Assembly: GCA_017984895.1 (NCBI GenBank)
Contig: JAGNYO010000013.1
Location: forward strand, 1-50,407
Source of the DNA: Sphingobium sp.
GTDB lineage: Bacteria > Pseudomonadota > Alphaproteobacteria > Sphingomonadales > Sphingomonadaceae
Reading direction: 5' to 3'
Length of the DNA stretch: 50,407 bases
The notes below the pieces were generated by a model that worked only from the letters and a program-made list of their open reading frames with translations, was not told where the DNA came from and did no database searches. Both the position numbers and the translations under genes were made by a program. How positions within the stretch are numbered: position 1 is the first letter of the stretch; the number at the start of each line of letters is the position of its first letter. Shown here one piece after another: positions 16,688 to 26,671 of the stretch.

Positions 16688-18124
16688 TTAGCCATTGACG
16701 CCCAATCCCGCGGCGTCTTTCAGTCTTGATAGCGTCTCTTCCTTGCCAAGCAGGAAAAGGACATCGAAAATTCCCGGTGACGTGGTGCGCCCGGTGAGCG
16801 CGGCGCGCAGGGGCTGCGCCACTTTGCCCAGGCCAATTCCCGCCGTCTCGGCAACTTCGCGTATACGCTCCTCAATGGAGGAAACGGTCCATTCGTCAAG
16901 CATTTCCAGCGCGCGGGCGCAGGTAATGACGAGGTCTGTGCCCGCATTATCGAGCAGCGCCATCGCCTTGTCATCCGGCACCAGCGGGCGCTGGGCAAAC
17001 AGGAACAGCGCGCCATCCGCGATTTCATGCAGCGTCTTGGCGCGCGGCTTCAGGCCCGCCATCGCCTGCGTCAGCAAGCCTGTGTCAGTATCGCCTAGCG
17101 CGCGGCCGATCAGCTCCGCGATGCGCGGGCTGACCAGAGCGGCGAGACGGGCGTCGTCTGCCTCGCGGATATAATGGGCGTTGAGGTTCTCGAGCTTCTT
17201 GAGGTCGAAGCGCGAGGGCGAGCGACCCACGCCCGACAGATCGAACAGCTCGATCGCGCGGTCACGGCTGATGATTTCCTCGTCGCCATGGCCCCAGCCA
17301 AGGCGCAGAAGATAATTGCACACCGCTTCGGGCAGCATGCCCAGCTCGTCGCGATAGGCATCCACCCCCATCGCGCCGTGGCGCTTCGAGAGCTTTGCGC
17401 CATCCGCGCCATGGATCAGCGGGATATGGGCGTAAACCGGCTCTGGCCAGCCCATCGCCTTGATGATGCCGAGCTGGCGAAAGGCATTGTTGAGATGGTC
17501 GTCGCCGCGGATTACATGGGTGACGCCCATGTCCTGATCATCGACCACCACCGCGAGCATATAGGTCGGTGTGCCATCCGAACGCAGCAGGATCATGTCA
17601 TCCAGTTCGGCATTGCGCACGGTGACGCGGCCCTGCACCGCATCTTCGATCATGGCTTCGCCTTCGCGCGGCGCCTTCAGACGGATGACGAACGGTTTGT
17701 CGCCCCCCTCGGCGGGGTCACGATCGCGCCAGCGCCCGTCATAGCGCATCGGCTGCTTGGTCGCGCGCTGCGCCTCACGCAGTTCGGCCAGTTCTTCCTG
17801 CGTGGCGAAGCATTTATAGGCGTGGCCTGCATCTAGGAGCTGGTGCGCTACCTCGGCGTGGCGAGCAGCGCACGAAACCTGATGGACCGGCGGTGCATCG
17901 CTGGAGAGGCCGAGCCAGTCAAGGCCATCGAGAATGGCATCAATCGCGGCATCGGTGGAGCGGGCGCGGTCCGTATCCTCGATCCGCAGCAGATAGGTGC
18001 CGCCGTGATGTCGGGCAAACAGCCAGTTGAACAGGGCGGTGCGCGCACCACCGATATGGAGATATCCGGTTGGCGAGGGCGCAAACCGCGTAACGACAGG
18101 CTTTTTTTCCCCGGTTGCGTTCAC
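16688..18124 (-). CDS. gltX: Glutamate--tRNA ligase
   Basis: Class I aminoacyl-tRNA synthetase that charges tRNA-Glu; in alphaproteobacteria it may also charge tRNA-Gln, to be corrected by an amidotransferase. The HIGH motif is within [19 protein letters not shown] near the N-terminus and the KMSKS motif is AKLSKRHG in the middle. The C-terminal part is the all-helical anticodon-binding domain. The length of 478 residues is normal. The gene is divergent from comEC, with 73 bases between the starts. Confidence 0.97.
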   Translation of the reverse strand: MNATGEKKPVVTRFAPSPTGYLHIGGARTALFNWLFARHHGGTYLLRIEDTDRARSTDAAIDAILDGLDWLGLSSDAPPVHQVSCAARHAEVAHQLLDAGHAYKCFATQEELAELREAQRATKQPMRYDGRWRDRDPAEGGDKPFVIRLKAPREGEAMIEDAVQGRVTVRNAELDDMILLRSDGTPTYMLAVVVDDQDMGVTHVIRGDDHLNNAFRQLGIIKAMGWPEPVYAHIPLIHGADGAKLSKRHGAMGVDAYRDELGMLPEAVCNYLLRLGWGHGDEEIISRDRAIELFDLSGVGRSPSRFDLKKLENLNAHYIREADDARLAALVSPRIAELIGRALGDTDTGLLTQAMAGLKPRAKTLHEIADGALFLFAQRPLVPDDKAMALLDNAGTDLVITCARALEMLDEWTVSSIEERIREVAETAGIGLGKVAQPLRAALTGRTTSPGIFDVLFLLGKEETLSRLKDAAGLGVNG

Positions 18125-18197
18125 TCAGCTTTTCTCCGACAATCCTTGTTCCGGTTGAGCGGCAGCGCGACCTACCACGGATTCTGGCGCCCCTAGC

Positions 18198-20417
18198 ATG
18201 GCTTCGACCTTACTACAAACTGATGTTGCACTGCACCGTATTTTAACGGGCGGCAGGATTGCGCATAAGCTGGAGGCCTGGGCCGAAGCCGAGCGCGAGC
18301 GTATCGGCTTGTGGCTGCCGGTGATGCTGGGCATCGGGATCATCGCCTGGTTCCTGTTGCCCACGCCAAACGGGTGGCTGGGGTGGATCATCCTGTGGTG
18401 CGTTGTCGCGCTGGCGGGGCAGGGGATGAGGGCGGGCACGCGGCTGAGGACGATAGTGGTGGGCGCGGGCTTGCTGATGGCGTTGGGCTGTGCGCTGGTC
18501 TGGGCCAAGGCGCTACTTGTGGGGCAGCCACCGTTGCAGCGCCCTGTTCATGCTGCCTTCGTTGCGCGGGTGATTGCGGTAGAGCCGCAGCCGGCGCTGG
18601 GGCGCACCCGCCTGCTGCTCGCCCCGCAAGAAGCCGCCGCGCTTGGCCTGCCTGCCAGGGTGCGCCTCAATGTTGCGGAGGCCGACATGCCGCCACGGAC
18701 CGTTTTGGGTGCAGGGGCGCTTGTTTCCACGCGTGCGCGCCTGATGCCGCCCGCGCCGCCGGCAGTGCCGGGTGCCTATAATTTTGCGATGCAGGCCTAT
18801 TTCTCAGGCATTGGCGCGACCGGCCGTGCCCTGCCGCCCCTGCGTGTCGTGTCGCCTGCCGTGCCTGGCGGCATTGCAGAACAGCGCGCGGATCTGTCCC
18901 GCCATATCAACGCTCGCCTGCCGGATGGCGAAGGCGGCATCGCCGCGGCGCTCGCCACCGGGGATCGCGGCGGTATCAGCGTGGCGGATGAGGACGCGAT
19001 GCGGCGCAGCGGCCTTGCCCATCTGCTCTCGATCAGCGGGCTGCATGTTTCCGCGCTGATCGCGGGAGTGATCCTCATCGTCTATCGGCTGCTGGCGCTC
19101 AGCACAGTGCTGGCGCTGCGCTGGCCATTGCTGCTGATCGCGGGGGGCGCGGGGGCGACATCGGGCATCGCCTATACGGTATTTACCGGCGCGCAAGTGC
19201 CTACGGTGCGCTCGTGCATTGCGGCACTGCTGGTGCTTGCCGGGCTGGCGATGGGGCGGGAGGCGATCAGCCTGCGCCTGATTGCCGTGGGTGGTTTTGC
19301 GGTGCTGCTTTTCTGGCCCGAATCGCTGATGGGGCCGAGCTTTCAGATGAGCTTTGCGGCGGTGACGGTGATCGTCGCGCTGGCGGAGTCGCGCTGGTAT
19401 CGCGCAGCCTTTCAGACGCGTGACGAGGGGTGGATGGCCCGCCTCGCGCGGCATCTGGGTGCCATCTTCGTCACCGGCCTGGCGGTGGAGGGCGCGTTGA
19501 TTCCGATCGCACTGGCCCATTTTCATCAGGCAGGGGCGCTGGGCGCCTTCGCCAACCTGCTCGCCATTCCGCTCACTACGTTCGTCATCATGCCAGCGGA
19601 GGCGGGCGCGCTGGCGTTCGATCTTGTGGGACTGGGCACGCCCTTCTGGTGGGTAGCAGGCAAGGCGCTCGGGCTTTTGCTGGCAGTGGCGCATGGGGTA
19701 GCGCGTTCTCCCGCCGCGCTATGGGCCTTGCCTTATGCAGGCTCACTGCCATTCGGTTTGATGATGGCGGGCGGCCTGTGGTTCCTCTTCTGGCGCACAG
19801 CGGGCAGGCTGGCGGGGCTGGCGCCGCTGGCGGTAGGCGCCGCTATGATGATGCACGCCCCTGTGCCTGATCTGTTGGTCACAGGCGATGGGCGGCACAT
19901 GATGGTGCGGCAGGCGGATGGATCGCTGAGCCTGTTGCGCGGGCGAGCGGGCGACTATGTGCGCGATACGCTGGCGCAATCGGCTGGCGAGGGTGATATG
20001 CGGCCCGGCGGCGGCATGGACGCGCCGATATTTCCGGCGCTGGCTGATGCGCGCAACGCCCGGTGCAGCCGCGATATCTGCACGGTGCTGATGCGCGGGG
20101 ATGAGCGGGACTGGCTGGTTGTCGCCACGCTGAGCAATGTGCGAGTTCCCTGGCGCGCGCTGACCGAGCTATGCGCACGGGCGGATATTGTGGTGAGCGA
20201 GCGGCGCTTGCCCACCGCGTGCATCCCGCGATGGCTCAAGCTCGATCGCCCCCGTTTGCGGGAAAGCGGCGGGGTAGCCGTTTATCTGGAGGGCGGACGA
20301 TGGGAAAGCGTGTTTACCCCAGGCGATCGTCACCCTTGGGTGCCCGCCTCCTTTGCACCCTACGCGGCCGCGGCGGCCCGCACTATTACGCCGGGGGGGG
20401 CGCAAGGCTCTCCCTAG
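18198..20417 (+). CDS. comEC: ComEC/Rec2-family membrane protein
   Basis: Polytopic membrane protein of the DNA-uptake channel family. Of 739 residues, the N-terminal third holds a membrane segment and a DUF4131-type region, the middle (about 230-540) has the Competence domain with HLLSISGLHVSALIAG and FTGAQVPTVRSCIAALLVLA. The C-terminal part (about 555-739) corresponds to the metallo-beta-lactamase-like domain of ComEC but shows no HxHxDH metal signature, so it is probably not a nuclease. Its position beside lexA and gltX is normal for alphaproteobacteria. The TAG stop coincides with the end of repeat copy D2. Confidence 0.92.
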   Translation: MASTLLQTDVALHRILTGGRIAHKLEAWAEAERERIGLWLPVMLGIGIIAWFLLPTPNGWLGWIILWCVVALAGQGMRAGTRLRTIVVGAGLLMALGCALVWAKALLVGQPPLQRPVHAAFVARVIAVEPQPALGRTRLLLAPQEAAALGLPARVRLNVAEADMPPRTVLGAGALVSTRARLMPPAPPAVPGAYNFAMQAYFSGIGATGRALPPLRVVSPAVPGGIAEQRADLSRHINARLPDGEGGIAAALATGDRGGISVADEDAMRRSGLAHLLSISGLHVSALIAGVILIVYRLLALSTVLALRWPLLLIAGGAGATSGIAYTVFTGAQVPTVRSCIAALLVLAGLAMGREAISLRLIAVGGFAVLLFWPESLMGPSFQMSFAAVTVIVALAESRWYRAAFQTRDEGWMARLARHLGAIFVTGLAVEGALIPIALAHFHQAGALGAFANLLAIPLTTFVIMPAEAGALAFDLVGLGTPFWWVAGKALGLLLAVAHGVARSPAALWALPYAGSLPFGLMMAGGLWFLFWRTAGRLAGLAPLAVGAAMMMHAPVPDLLVTGDGRHMMVRQADGSLSLLRGRAGDYVRDTLAQSAGEGDMRPGGGMDAPIFPALADARNARCSRDICTVLMRGDERDWLVVATLSNVRVPWRALTELCARADIVVSERRLPTACIPRWLKLDRPRLRESGGVAVYLEGGRWESVFTPGDRHPWVPASFAPYAAAAARTITPGGAQGSP

Positions 20418-20514
20418 AATCTGATGAGATTTGGTTAAATCACATCAGGCTCCATAAATCTTTGGTATCGTGCGACCTATCGCGAAAAACCGGTGGCCAT
20501 TTTTTGCATCGCAC
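20415..20514. repeat. Dispersed intergenic repeat, copy D2
   Basis: About 100 bases similar to the reverse complement of copy D1 (7883-7983), including GATGAGATTTGGTTAAATCA and the core GCGAAAAACCGGTGGCCA with TTTTTTGC. The first bases, TAGAATCTGATGAGATTT, align with TAGAGCGTGATGAGATTT of D1, which puts the comEC stop codon TAG inside the repeat end. It is probably an old palindromic repeat family of alphaproteobacteria. Confidence 0.75.
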
Positions 20515-20667
20515 TCCAGCTTCCGCGCGTTTTCGTCCACATGGGCAATGGTTGCGGGATTGGAAGGCGAGATGCCTGAGTAGTTCAAGCGGATTGCGCC
20601 CCCGACTCCGCCAGAATACTGACGGTATCGGGGGTGCCGGTCATTCGAAATATCTGACGAGAGTGGC

Positions 20668-21066
20668 TTAATCCACACCACTACCATTATAGGATGGAAT
20701 ATTGATCACCAATTGATGAAGCTCCGGGTCCTGTTCAAAGCGTGAGCGATGAATTTCCCTGATTTTTGCAGCTATATCCATATCTTCATCGTCTGTCAGG
20801 TCCATCGAGATCATTTTTTCCACAAGTGGTAAGTTGTCATCGACAACGCGATGGATAGGATGCAACATATATTCTTTGTAGCCATCAATATCTTTTACCG
20901 CGAACATGGCGCCATAATCAAAATCTTCCCCAATATCCCGGCCGACACAGTAAAACTGGATAGCGTCAATCTCTTTTCCCATTTTATGCAACTGCTGGAG
21001 AGCAGGGGCAATCTGCTCAGGGGTAACACCGACTTTCAGCGCAAATCGAATAGAATGATAGATCAT
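20668..21066 (-). CDS. Dabb (stress-responsive alpha/beta barrel) domain protein
   Basis: A 132-residue protein starting MIYHSIRFALKVGVTPEQI. The pattern, a first strand with HSIRFALK, a central DFDYGAMFAVKDIDGYKEY and then HPIHRVVDDNLPLVEKMIS, matches the dimeric Dabb fold found in stress-responsive proteins and some polyketide cyclases. No enzyme activity can be assigned. The gene is clearly richer in A and T than its neighbours, and it stands between comEC and lexA, which are often closer together in related genomes; both facts suggest it was acquired by transfer. Confidence 0.82.
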   Translation of the reverse strand: MIYHSIRFALKVGVTPEQIAPALQQLHKMGKEIDAIQFYCVGRDIGEDFDYGAMFAVKDIDGYKEYMLHPIHRVVDDNLPLVEKMISMDLTDDEDMDIAAKIREIHRSRFEQDPELHQLVINIPSYNGSGVD

Positions 21067-21764
21067 CAGTGAACTCCCAAAAACATTTCAAATCAGGCAC
21101 GTTATCAAATTGCTCAGTGAGTTCTATTATGGAAGCAGGAACGCATCTAACGCTTTGTTCCTATCAGCATAATCTCGAACTGAGATAAGATGATCTTGCA
21201 GAATGCTTGATCGATACTTGGGTAGAGTCACGGATAAATGGCGGAGGTTACGCCGTCCAGCGAGCAATGCACGAGTAAACAGCGCGAGTGGCAATCAGGC
21301 ATAATGGGTCTGACTGCGGGTGAACCTGACCGTGGACAGGTGCCTAAGGGACGCTATACGCGAACATTTTCGTGGATGCGGATTGGCCCAAACTGCGCCG
21401 TGATCGACCTTCGCAGCCACTGAGGCCAGGTCTTTATCGGGCTAAGGTGCCTGCGCGCCTATAGCGGACAATGATGGCATGGGCCGCCTTCCTGACAGAG
21501 TATCGGCCGGAAGTGGAGAGAATAGGCGGTTTCGCTTACCCTCCGAGGAAGGCGCGCCCGCCAACACCCCTGCGCAATGTTCCCGGCAGACAGGTGCTAT
21601 GCGCCCAAAGTTATGACACGATATGATGCTTCGTCAGCGAGCGGCCCTCCCAGCCAAGCCTGCTCGTAATACGCCAACAATCCTCGTTATGCTTGCCCAA
21701 CTCCCGTTCGTATCATGCGCGCAATGCTGCATCATAACACGCAGAGAAACCGATCGGATCAAGG
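21067..21764. other. Region of about 0.7 kb without a credible gene
   Basis: This stretch has lower GC than the surroundings and short, broken reading frames. A 61-codon frame at 21238-21423 has no ribosome site and no recognisable protein. Pieces such as MMAWAAFLTEYRPEVERIGGF (plus strand, near 21480) look protein-like but are interrupted by stops, so a decayed gene is possible. The promoter of the Dabb gene must lie at its left end. I see no repeat, tRNA or terminator. Confidence 0.5.
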
Positions 21765-22448
21765 CTAGTTATACCGGCGTAACAGTCCCGCGAGCTTGCC
21801 CTGGATACACACCTGATGCGGGTCATAGATCTGCGGCTCATAGGCGGCATTGGCGGGATCAAGCCGCACGCGCGCGCCTTCGCGCCGAAAATATTTCAGC
21901 GTCGCTTCCTCATCGTTGACCAGCGCAACGACGATCTGTCCCTCACGCGCCACCTGCGTGCGCTGAATGAGGGCATAGTCGCCATCCAGTATCCCCGCCT
22001 CGATCATCGAGTCGCCCGAAACCTCCAGCGCATAATGCTCGCCCGAGCCGAGCAGTGCGGCGGGCACCGGCAGCATGCGGTCACTCTCCATCGCCTCGAT
22101 CGGCACACCGGCGGCAATGCGGCCATGCAGCGGAATTTCGATCACATCATTGGCGGCAATCGGAGTTGGGCGTGGGGCTACAGCAGGCGTGGTTGCCACA
22201 GCCGACACCAGCTTGGGCACGTCCTTCACCGCGCCCTCGGGCATTTTCAGCACCTCTAGCGCGCGGGCGCGGTTGGGCAGGCGGCGGATGAAGCCGCGCT
22301 CCTCTAATGCACTAATGAGCCGGTGAATGCCGGACTTGGATTTGAGGTCCAGCGCGTCTTTCATCTCGTCAAACGACGGGGAAACGCCACCTTCCTCAAG
22401 CCTGCGTTGGATAAAGACCAGCAGTTCCTGTTGCTTCGCCGTCAGCAT
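21765..22448 (-). CDS. lexA: LexA repressor
   Basis: SOS repressor with self-cleavage stimulated by RecA. The start is the ATG at 22448 ([17 protein letters not shown]), giving 227 residues; a longer in-frame start would place part of the operator inside the gene. The winged-helix DNA-binding domain is at 1-65 ([20 protein letters not shown]), the Ala113-Gly114 cleavage site is in GRIAAGVP, Ser147 lies in [10 protein letters not shown], and the catalytic Lys is close to residue 185 in EEATLKYF. Two operators directly upstream indicate autoregulation. It lies downstream of moeA but has its own promoter region. Confidence 0.97.
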   Translation of the reverse strand: MLTAKQQELLVFIQRRLEEGGVSPSFDEMKDALDLKSKSGIHRLISALEERGFIRRLPNRARALEVLKMPEGAVKDVPKLVSAVATTPAVAPRPTPIAANDVIEIPLHGRIAAGVPIEAMESDRMLPVPAALLGSGEHYALEVSGDSMIEAGILDGDYALIQRTQVAREGQIVVALVNDEEATLKYFRREGARVRLDPANAAYEPQIYDPHQVCIQGKLAGLLRRYN

Positions 22449-22465
22449 ATCTGCGCCTCGTAATA

Positions 22466-22501
22466 GAACGAACGAGGAACGTATAAGAACCAATCAGGAA
22501 C
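22466..22501 (-). promoter_or_regulatory. Two SOS boxes of lexA (GAAC-N7-GAAC)
   Basis: Alphaproteobacterial LexA binds direct repeats GTTC-N7-GTTC. Here GAAC at 22466 and 22477 form one exact box, and GAAC at 22487 and 22498 a second, with seven bases inside each. A fifth GAAC at 22470 lies within the first box. The boxes begin 18 bases upstream of the lexA start codon, a place that fits repression of its own promoter. Confidence 0.88.
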
Positions 22502-22525
22502 ATGTCAAGTCCGCACTGGCCAGGC

Positions 22526-22567
22526 TAGAGCGCGCTGCACATTATCTGAATCAGGCAGCGCGCTCTA
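22526..22567. repeat. Perfect hairpin with 13-base arms between lexA and moeA
   Basis: TAGAGCGCGCTGC and GCAGCGCGCTCTA, a perfect inverted repeat with a 16-base loop. It lies 13 bases before repeat copy D3. It may terminate transcripts coming from moeA or be part of the same palindromic repeat cluster; the outer TAGAGC motif is shared with other repeat ends in the window. Confidence 0.75.
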
Positions 22568-22580
22568 TGCTTTTGTGGTC

Positions 22581-22630
22581 GCATCGTTTTTTGCCAAAAA
22601 CCGGTCCCCATTTTTTGGCACGATGCTCTA
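22581..22630. repeat. Palindromic repeat, copy D3
   Basis: GCATCGTTTTTTGCCAAAAA, a CCGG-containing centre and TTTTTTGGCACGATGC form an almost complete palindrome. It is clearly related to copy D4 (39771-39819). A stem pair is changed on both sides between copies (GCCAAAAA/TTTTTGGC here, GCGAAAAA/TTTTTCGC in D4). The end GATGCTCTA contains the stop codon of moeA (TAG on the minus strand). Confidence 0.8.
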
Positions 22631-23809
22631 TAACGGAAGTATTTCTACTTGCTCACCGACATCTGCCGCCGGGCTGGCTGCTGCGCGCCGGATCAGGCAA
22701 TTGGATTGCGCAAGGGCAAGGGTTGCGGCGCTGTCCTGCGCGGATAGCGGCCGCGCCACCCCGTCTGCCCACAGGCCACGCACATAATCGTCCCGCCCGC
22801 CTACCGCCGGCATTGGCGCGCCCAGCCTTGCCAGCACCGTTGCGGGCAGGGGATTGGGGCAGCCGGTCATAGACCGCACGAGCGGCAGCAGAAACAGGGT
22901 TGCGGTTACATAGGCGGAAACAGGATTGCCGGGCAGGCCGAGGAACACCGCGCCGCCCATCCTGCCGCAGATCAGCGGCTTTCCGGGGCGCATCCCGATC
23001 TTCCAGAAGTCGATGGCCCCGCCCGCACCCTCCAGCGCGGGCCGGACGAGATCATGATCCCCCACAGAAGCGCCGCCGGTGGTGACGACGATGTCATGGC
23101 TCCGCACCGATTGAAGGGCATCCGTCAGCGCGCCCAGTTCATCGGTGATGATGCCAAGATCATCGACACTGCACGGAAGCGCCGCCAGCATCGCGGCGAG
23201 CATCGCGCCGTTGGAGGCAGGGATCTGGTCCAGCCCGGCGGGTGCGCCGGGCGGCACCAGTTCCGAGCCAGTGGAAAGAAGCGCAATGCGCGGCAAGCGG
23301 GGCAGCGAGAGCGTGCCCCAGCCAGCCAGCGTCGCCAGCGCGATATGGCGGGGCGTGAGGCATGCGCCCGAGGGGATCAGACACTGGCCCTGCCTGAAAT
23401 CCGACCCCGCGGCACGCACATGGCGGCGTCGCTCACCCGGCCCATCGCCGGTGAGGATCAGGCGGTCCCCCTCGCGCGTCACATCTTCCTGCATGACGAC
23501 CGTATCGGCTCCCTCCGGCATCACCGCGCCGGTATAGATGCGCACCGCCTCGCCTTGCCGCAGGGTGCCGGCAAAGGCCGCGCCCGCCGCGCTTTCGCCG
23601 ATGATCGCCCATGGGCCGGGGATGTCGGCAAAGCGGATTGCATAGCCATCCATCGCCGAGAGATCGCAGGCAGGCTGGGTGCGGAGCGCGCCTATGTCCT
23701 CTATGGCCCAGCGGCCCATGGCCTGCGCAAGCGGCACAGCTTCGGCCGGGAGGGGCGGCGCCATGGCGAGCAGACGGGCCTGCGCCTCCGCTACCGGGAG
23801 CAAGCTCAT
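22628..23809 (-). CDS. moeA: Molybdopterin molybdenumtransferase
   Basis: Last step of molybdenum cofactor synthesis: inserts molybdate into adenylated molybdopterin. The 393-residue length is usual. Visible motifs are [19 protein letters not shown], the MoCF-domain loop [15 protein letters not shown] with its glycine-rich substrate site, and [15 protein letters not shown]. The start overlaps the moaC stop by four bases (ATGA). The TAG stop lies in repeat D3. It belongs to the trp-moaC-moeA transcription unit. Confidence 0.96.
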   Translation of the reverse strand: MSLLPVAEAQARLLAMAPPLPAEAVPLAQAMGRWAIEDIGALRTQPACDLSAMDGYAIRFADIPGPWAIIGESAAGAAFAGTLRQGEAVRIYTGAVMPEGADTVVMQEDVTREGDRLILTGDGPGERRRHVRAAGSDFRQGQCLIPSGACLTPRHIALATLAGWGTLSLPRLPRIALLSTGSELVPPGAPAGLDQIPASNGAMLAAMLAALPCSVDDLGIITDELGALTDALQSVRSHDIVVTTGGASVGDHDLVRPALEGAGGAIDFWKIGMRPGKPLICGRMGGAVFLGLPGNPVSAYVTATLFLLPLVRSMTGCPNPLPATVLARLGAPMPAVGGRDDYVRGLWADGVARPLSAQDSAATLALAQSNCLIRRAAASPAADVGEQVEILPL

Positions 23810-24288
23810 GGTTGTGCCGCCCGCCAGTCGCCGGATTTGCCGCCGGTCTTTTCAACGAGAGCAACGGGGCCTATTATCATGCCTTTATCAATCGCCTTTG
23901 CCATATCATATACGGTAAGTAGCGCGATCGATACGGCGGTGAGCGCTTCCATCTCCACCCCGGTCTGGCCGGTGGTGCTCACGGTCGCGGTGGCGGTAAC
24001 GCCGCTCTCGTCTGCCGCAAGGTCCAGCGCGACCTTGGCTAACATCAGCGGGTGGCAGAGCGGGATCAGCTCGGCGGTTTTCTTCGCCGCCATGATCCCC
24101 GCGACCCGCGCGACCGCCAGCACATCGCCCTTCTTCGCGCTGCCTTCCATAATCGCGCGCGCAGCCTCGGCGCTCATGGTGATGCGCCCGCGCGCCACCG
24201 CCTGCCGCGTCGTTTCGGCCTTGGCGGACACATCGACCATATGCGCCGCGCCCGCCTCGTCCACATGAGTGAGGCGCTCGTTGGCCAT
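23806..24288 (-). CDS. moaC: Cyclic pyranopterin monophosphate synthase
   Basis: Acts with MoaA in the first stage of molybdenum cofactor synthesis. At 160 residues it is complete. [15 protein letters not shown] contains the conserved histidine and lysine region, and [25 protein letters not shown] is the typical C-terminal helix with the active lysine. Its ATG shares one base with the trpC stop (TGATG), and its stop overlaps moeA. The moaC-moeA pair within the trp operon is a well-known alphaproteobacterial arrangement. Confidence 0.97.
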   Translation of the reverse strand: MANERLTHVDEAGAAHMVDVSAKAETTRQAVARGRITMSAEAARAIMEGSAKKGDVLAVARVAGIMAAKKTAELIPLCHPLMLAKVALDLAADESGVTATATVSTTGQTGVEMEALTAVSIALLTVYDMAKAIDKGMIIGPVALVEKTGGKSGDWRAAQP

Positions 24289-25082
24289 CAGGCCACGCCT
24301 GTCAGCAGCGTGCGCGTCGCGGCCTCGACATCCGCCTGCCGCATCAGCGCCTCGCCGACAAGGAAGCAGCGCACATTATGGTCCGCCATCATCAGCAGAT
24401 CATCATGCGCGCCAAGCCCGCTTTCCGCCACGAAGGTGCAGCCCTCAGGCGCATGGGCAATCAGCTCGTAGGTGCGGGCGAAATCGACCGTGAAATCGCG
24501 CAAATCGCGGTTGTTGACGCCAATCAGGCGGGAGCGGAGGCGCGCCGCGCGCTCCATTTCTTCGCGGTCGTGCACTTCGATCAGCACGTCCATGCCAAGG
24601 CCAAGTGCGGCGTCCTCGATCTCCGCCATCTGCGCATCCTCCAGCGCGGCGACGATGATCAGGATTGCGTCCGCGCCGATCGCCCGGCTCTCGAGCACCT
24701 GCCAGGGATCGACCATGAAATCCTTGCGCAGCACCGGGAGTGTGCATGCCCCGCGCGCGGCGACGAGAAAGTCCTCATGGCCTTGAAAATAAGGCGCGTC
24801 CGTCAGCACCGAGAGGCAGGCCGCGCCGCCTCTTTCATAGGCCGCAGCATGGGCGGGAGGATCGAAATCGGCACGGATCAGCCCCTTGGAGGGCGATGCT
24901 TTCTTGATTTCCGCGATCAGGCCAAAGCCCGATTGTGCCACGCTGTCCAGTGCGCGCCTGAAGCCGCGCGGCAGGGTCTGGCTAAGCGCGCGCGCCTCCA
25001 TCTCGGCGAGCGAGACGGCGCCTTTGCGCGCGGCCACTTCCTCGCGCTTGGTGGCGCAAATCTCGATCAGCTTGTTGGTCAT
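24288..25082 (-). CDS. trpC: Indole-3-glycerol-phosphate synthase
   Basis: Closes the indole ring in tryptophan synthesis. A (beta/alpha)8 protein of 264 residues, monofunctional (no fused TrpF). [15 protein letters not shown] holds the catalytic lysine and phosphate loop, [11 protein letters not shown] and [13 protein letters not shown] hold further active-site lysine and acid residues. I use the ATG at 25082, which overlaps the trpD stop (ATGA); an in-frame GTG six bases upstream is less likely. Confidence 0.96.
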   Translation of the reverse strand: MTNKLIEICATKREEVAARKGAVSLAEMEARALSQTLPRGFRRALDSVAQSGFGLIAEIKKASPSKGLIRADFDPPAHAAAYERGGAACLSVLTDAPYFQGHEDFLVAARGACTLPVLRKDFMVDPWQVLESRAIGADAILIIVAALEDAQMAEIEDAALGLGMDVLIEVHDREEMERAARLRSRLIGVNNRDLRDFTVDFARTYELIAHAPEGCTFVAESGLGAHDDLLMMADHNVRCFLVGEALMRQADVEAATRTLLTGVA

Positions 25083-26065
25083 TGCCACGCTATCCAGCAG
25101 TTGAGCAGCGCATTGGCAAGCCCCTTGTCGATCGCCTCGGCGGCTTCCTCTATGCCGTCCTCGCCATCGCGCGCCTGGCCCGCGACGATGAGTGCCGCCG
25201 CCGCGTTGAGGAGCACGGCATCGCGATAGGCGCCAGCTTCCCCCTCCAGCAAACGGCGCAACGCGGCGGCGTTATAGGCAGGGTCGCCGCCCCGGATTGC
25301 GGACAATGGATGCCGGGGCAGGCCAGCGCCTTCGGGCGCGATGATAGTATGCCCGAGGTCGAACCCGATCGACACGAACTGGCTAACCCCGCTGATCGAC
25401 AGCTCGTCCAGGCCTTCGTCGCCCGCAACGATCATCGCGCGTTCCGTCCCCAGCAAGCGCATCGCCTCTGCATACACGCCGACCAGTGCGGGCTTGGCCA
25501 CCCCCACGAGCTGCCGCCTCACCCGCGCCGGATTGGCGAGCGGGCCGAGCAGGTTGAAGATCGTGCGCTTGCCGATGCTTTTGCGGATCGGCGCGAGGCG
25601 TTTCAGGGCCGGATGATGCGCCTGCGCGAACAGGAAACAGATGCCGAGATCATGGAGTTGCGCCTCCGCCACATCCGGCGTGATAGCAAGGTTGACCCCC
25701 AGAGCCTCCAGCACATCCGCGCCGCCCGCTTTGGAGGACGCCGCGCGGTTGCCGTGCTTCGCCACCGGCACCCCACACGCCGCAACCACCAGCGCCACGG
25801 CGGTCGATACATTCAATGTATGCTGCCCGTCGCCGCCGGTGCCGCACACGTCTATGGCGGTGTCCGGCGCTTCGATCGCGATCATCCGCTCACGCATCGC
25901 CAGCGCCGCGCCCGCGATTTCTGCGGACGTTTCGCCCCGGTCCGCCAGCGCGACAAGGAAGGCGGCGACCTCCTCGTCCGTGCCTGCGCCATCGAGCATC
26001 GCGCCGAAGGTGGCCTTTGCCTCCTCCAGCATCATCGGGCTGGCGGGATCGAGGAAGCACGCCAT
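25079..26065 (-). CDS. trpD: Anthranilate phosphoribosyltransferase
   Basis: Transfers the phosphoribosyl group from PRPP to anthranilate. The glycine-rich PRPP loop [19 protein letters not shown] and [21 protein letters not shown] are fully recognisable. The length of 328 residues with the ATG at 26065 is normal; that start lies two bases after the trpG stop (TGAGCATG). A TTG codon six bases upstream is a weaker choice. Confidence 0.96.
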   Translation of the reverse strand: MACFLDPASPMMLEEAKATFGAMLDGAGTDEEVAAFLVALADRGETSAEIAGAALAMRERMIAIEAPDTAIDVCGTGGDGQHTLNVSTAVALVVAACGVPVAKHGNRAASSKAGGADVLEALGVNLAITPDVAEAQLHDLGICFLFAQAHHPALKRLAPIRKSIGKRTIFNLLGPLANPARVRRQLVGVAKPALVGVYAEAMRLLGTERAMIVAGDEGLDELSISGVSQFVSIGFDLGHTIIAPEGAGLPRHPLSAIRGGDPAYNAAALRRLLEGEAGAYRDAVLLNAAAALIVAGQARDGEDGIEEAAEAIDKGLANALLNCWIAWQ

Positions 26066-26067
26066 GC

Positions 26068-26667
26068 TCAAACCCGCGCGATTACAGGCAGACCCGCAAT
26101 CCGCATGAAGTTCGCCAGCATGTCATGGCCATGCTCGGTCGCGATGCTTTCCGGGTGAAACTGCACGCTGTGGATCGGCAGGCTCGTGTGGCGGAACCCC
26201 ATCACCGAGCCGTCATCCGATGTGGCGTTGACGAGCAGACAGTCGGGAATGTCCTCGACGATCAGCGAGTGATAGCGGGTCGCGGTGAAGGGCGAGGGAA
26301 GGCCCGCAAACAGCCCGGTGCCGTCATGGCTCACCGGCGATGTCTTGCCGTGCATCAGCCCGCCGCGCACCACTTTGCCGCCGAAATATTGCCCGATCGA
26401 CTGATGGCCGAGGCATACGCCCAGCAGCGGCTTGCCCGCGTCAGCACAGGCGCCGACCAGATCGAGGCTGATCCCGGCCTCGTTGGGCGTGCACGGGCCG
26501 GGCGAGAGCAGAAACGCCTCCGCGCCGGTGTCGAGCGCCTGCGCCGCGCTCATCGCATCGTTGCGGACAACCTCCACCTCAGCGCCCAGCTCCATCAGAT
26601 AATGGACCAAGTTCCAGGTGAAACTGTCATAATTGTCAATGACGAGGATGCGCTTTTTGGGGATCAT
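26068..26667 (-). CDS. trpG: Anthranilate synthase glutamine amidotransferase component
   Basis: Supplies ammonia from glutamine to TrpE. A class I glutamine amidotransferase of 199 residues with the nucleophile in [11 protein letters not shown] and the histidine-glutamate pair in [10 protein letters not shown]. The start ATG at 26667 comes five bases behind the trpE stop; a second ATG 15 bases upstream overlaps trpE and would add MGSEN. In some bacteria this protein also serves 4-amino-4-deoxychorismate synthase; that cannot be seen here. Confidence 0.96.
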   Translation of the reverse strand: MIPKKRILVIDNYDSFTWNLVHYLMELGAEVEVVRNDAMSAAQALDTGAEAFLLSPGPCTPNEAGISLDLVGACADAGKPLLGVCLGHQSIGQYFGGKVVRGGLMHGKTSPVSHDGTGLFAGLPSPFTATRYHSLIVEDIPDCLLVNATSDDGSVMGFRHTSLPIHSVQFHPESIATEHGHDMLANFMRIAGLPVIARV

Positions 26668-26671
26668 GTTC

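Noticed and set aside
19879-20405. Active metallo-beta-lactamase domain at the ComEC C-terminus
   Set aside because: No HxHxDH-type motif is present in the C-terminal region; the domain is at best degenerate.
20171-20671. Plus-strand frame over the comEC end and repeat D2
   Set aside because: Shadow of comEC in another frame extended into a repeat.
21238-21423. 61-codon frame between the Dabb gene and lexA
   Set aside because: No ribosome site, no family, low-GC non-coding surroundings.
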